From: Methanomassiliicoccaceae archaeon
GTDB lineage: Archaea > Thermoplasmatota > Thermoplasmata > Methanomassiliicoccales > Methanomethylophilaceae
Direction of reading: 5' to 3'
Assembly (NCBI GenBank): GCA_009776625.1
Contig: WRNL01000028.1
Location: 1 to 6,316 of the forward strand
DNA: 6,316 nt
Shown here: piece after piece, positions 5,575-6,316 of the stretch
Position numbering within the stretch: the first letter of the stretch is position 1
Layout: every line of letters begins with the position of its first letter
Made by a program: the position numbers and the translations under genes
The notes under the pieces: generated by a model
What the model was told of the DNA's origin: nothing
Seen by the model: only the letters and a program-made list of their open reading frames with translations
Database searches by the model: none

Positions 5575-6316
5575 ATGACGAGCGGCATCCCTCGGATCGT
5601 GATCGCAGGCACCCATAGCGGGGTCGGGAAGTCCACAATAACCATGGGGCTGCTGATGGCCCTGAAGAAGAGGGGGCTGAACCCCCAGTCTTTCAAGGCG
5701 GGGCCGGACTACCTCGACCCCATGCACCACACCATGGTCCTGGGGAAGGAGTGCAGGAACCTCGACACGTGGATGTTCGGGGCCGAGGCGGAGAGGCTTT
5801 TCATCGAGGGGTCGAAGGGGTCGGGCATATCGGTCGTGGAAGGGGTCATGGGGCTGTACGACGGCATAGACGGCACCAGCGAGGAGGGGTCCACCGCCCA
5901 CCTGTCGAAGGTCATCAGGGCCCCGGTGGTTCTCGTGATAGATGCGAAGTCCATGGCGAGGAGCGCCGGTGCGGTGGCCATGGGTTTCAAGGAGTACGAC
6001 AAAGGGGTGGACCTGGCGGGGGTGATATTCAACAGGGTGGGGAGCGAGAAGCACATGAGGATACTCGAGCGCTCCCTCTGCGGCATACCCTGTCTCGGGG
6101 GGGTCACAAGGGACGAATGCATGGCCCTGGAGAGCAGGCACCTAGGCCTCGTCCCCGCTGCGGAGAACTACGACCCGGATAGGTATGACAGGATAGCGGG
6201 GCATGTGGAGGGGTGCGTCGACATCGACAGGCTCGTGGAGATCGCGGGCGCCGCGCCGCCCCTCGCTGGAAGCCGCGCCGCCCCCCCGAAGGGGAAGGGC
6301 AGGGTGCGCATAGGGG
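5575..6316 (+). CDS. cbiA: Cobyrinate a,c-diamide synthase (CbiA/CobB type), 3' partial
   Basis: CbiA uses ATP and glutamine to amidate the a and c side chains of cobyrinate in anaerobic corrinoid synthesis. The window holds 247 codons, open to the edge, covering the N-terminal ATP-dependent synthetase domain. Motifs are P-loop AGTHSGVGKSTI at 11-22, FKAGPDYLDPMHH at 40-52, RNLDTWM at 61-67, VEGVMGLYDG at 88-97, GSTAHLSK at 105-112 and RHLGLVPAAE at 188-197. The last residues (KGKGRVRIG) fit the linker into the glutamine amidotransferase domain, which lies outside. Methanogens also have the paralogue CfbB for the nickel cofactor F430. From memory CfbB has a different P-loop (SSSGKTT) and KVALDY in place of KAGPDY, so CbiA fits better, though the substrate cannot be proven here. 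The ATG at 5575 is the only sensible start, seven residues before the first beta strand. It is divergent from the GTPase operon across a 111-bp shared promoter region. Confidence 0.87.
   Translation, partial: MTSGIPRIVIAGTHSGVGKSTITMGLLMALKKRGLNPQSFKAGPDYLDPMHHTMVLGKECRNLDTWMFGAEAERLFIEGSKGSGISVVEGVMGLYDGIDGTSEEGSTAHLSKVIRAPVVLVIDAKSMARSAGAVAMGFKEYDKGVDLAGVIFNRVGSEKHMRILERSLCGIPCLGGVTRDECMALESRHLGLVPAAENYDPDRYDRIAGHVEGCVDIDRLVEIAGAAPPLAGSRAAPPKGKGRVRIG

Noticed and set aside
5545..6141. 198-aa minus-strand frame opposite cbiA, and a second one at 5709-6122
   Set aside because: Both lie antisense to a frame with all CbiA motifs and show no motifs themselves.
5575..6316. CfbB (F430 pathway) instead of CbiA
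   Set aside because: The P-loop GTHSGVGKS and KAGPDYLDP fit CbiA better than the CfbB pattern as I recall it. Not fully excluded without an alignment and the missing C-terminal half.

Overview
The window looks like part of the chromosome of a methylotrophic methanogenic archaeon, most likely a GC-rich member of the Methanomassiliicoccales. The strongest marker is a full-length RamA, the reductive activase of methylamine methyltransferase corrinoid proteins. Other support is the heavy use of AGG (Arg) and ATA (Ile) codons, AT-rich TATA-like boxes at an archaeal distance from start codons, and a cobyrinate amidation enzyme. All six stop codons visible are TAA or TGA, none TAG, which is compatible with a pyrrolysine-using methylotroph but is weak evidence. 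The assignment to order is inference; no taxonomic marker gene is present.

Layout. (1) Positions 2-2545, + strand: the end of a NitT/TauT-type ABC importer operon, with substrate-binding protein (5' end outside the window), permease and ATPase, each overlapping the next by 8 or 4 nt. (2) Positions 2546-2573: a short convergent gap with a GC-rich hairpin that has a T5 tract on the minus strand. (3) Positions 5463 down to 2574, minus strand: a three-gene operon of a short CobW/HypB-like G3E GTPase, a His/Cys-rich putative metal-binding protein, and ramA. Both junctions are 4-nt ATGA overlaps. (4) Positions 5464-5574: a divergent promoter region with a TATA-like box on each side, placed so that both transcripts would be nearly leaderless. 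(5) Positions 5575-6316, + strand: the ATP-binding half of a CbiA-type cobyrinate a,c-diamide synthase, cut by the window edge.

How the genes may work together. RamA spends ATP to return Co(II) corrinoid proteins to the active Co(I) state during methylamine-dependent methanogenesis. CbiA works in corrin ring synthesis. Between them sit a GTPase with the CxCC metal site of the G3E metallochaperones and a protein with 23 histidines in strict alternation, flanked by two CxCxxC motifs. The overlaps suggest a dedicated metal delivery or storage pair linked to corrinoid enzymes. Cobalt (corrinoid), zinc (methylcobamide:CoM methyltransferases) and nickel (F430) are all possible; the sequence does not decide. 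This GTPase/His-rich/RamA module is the most interesting part of the window. The second point of interest is the substrate-binding protein, whose last ~75 residues look like the start of a second substrate-binding domain.
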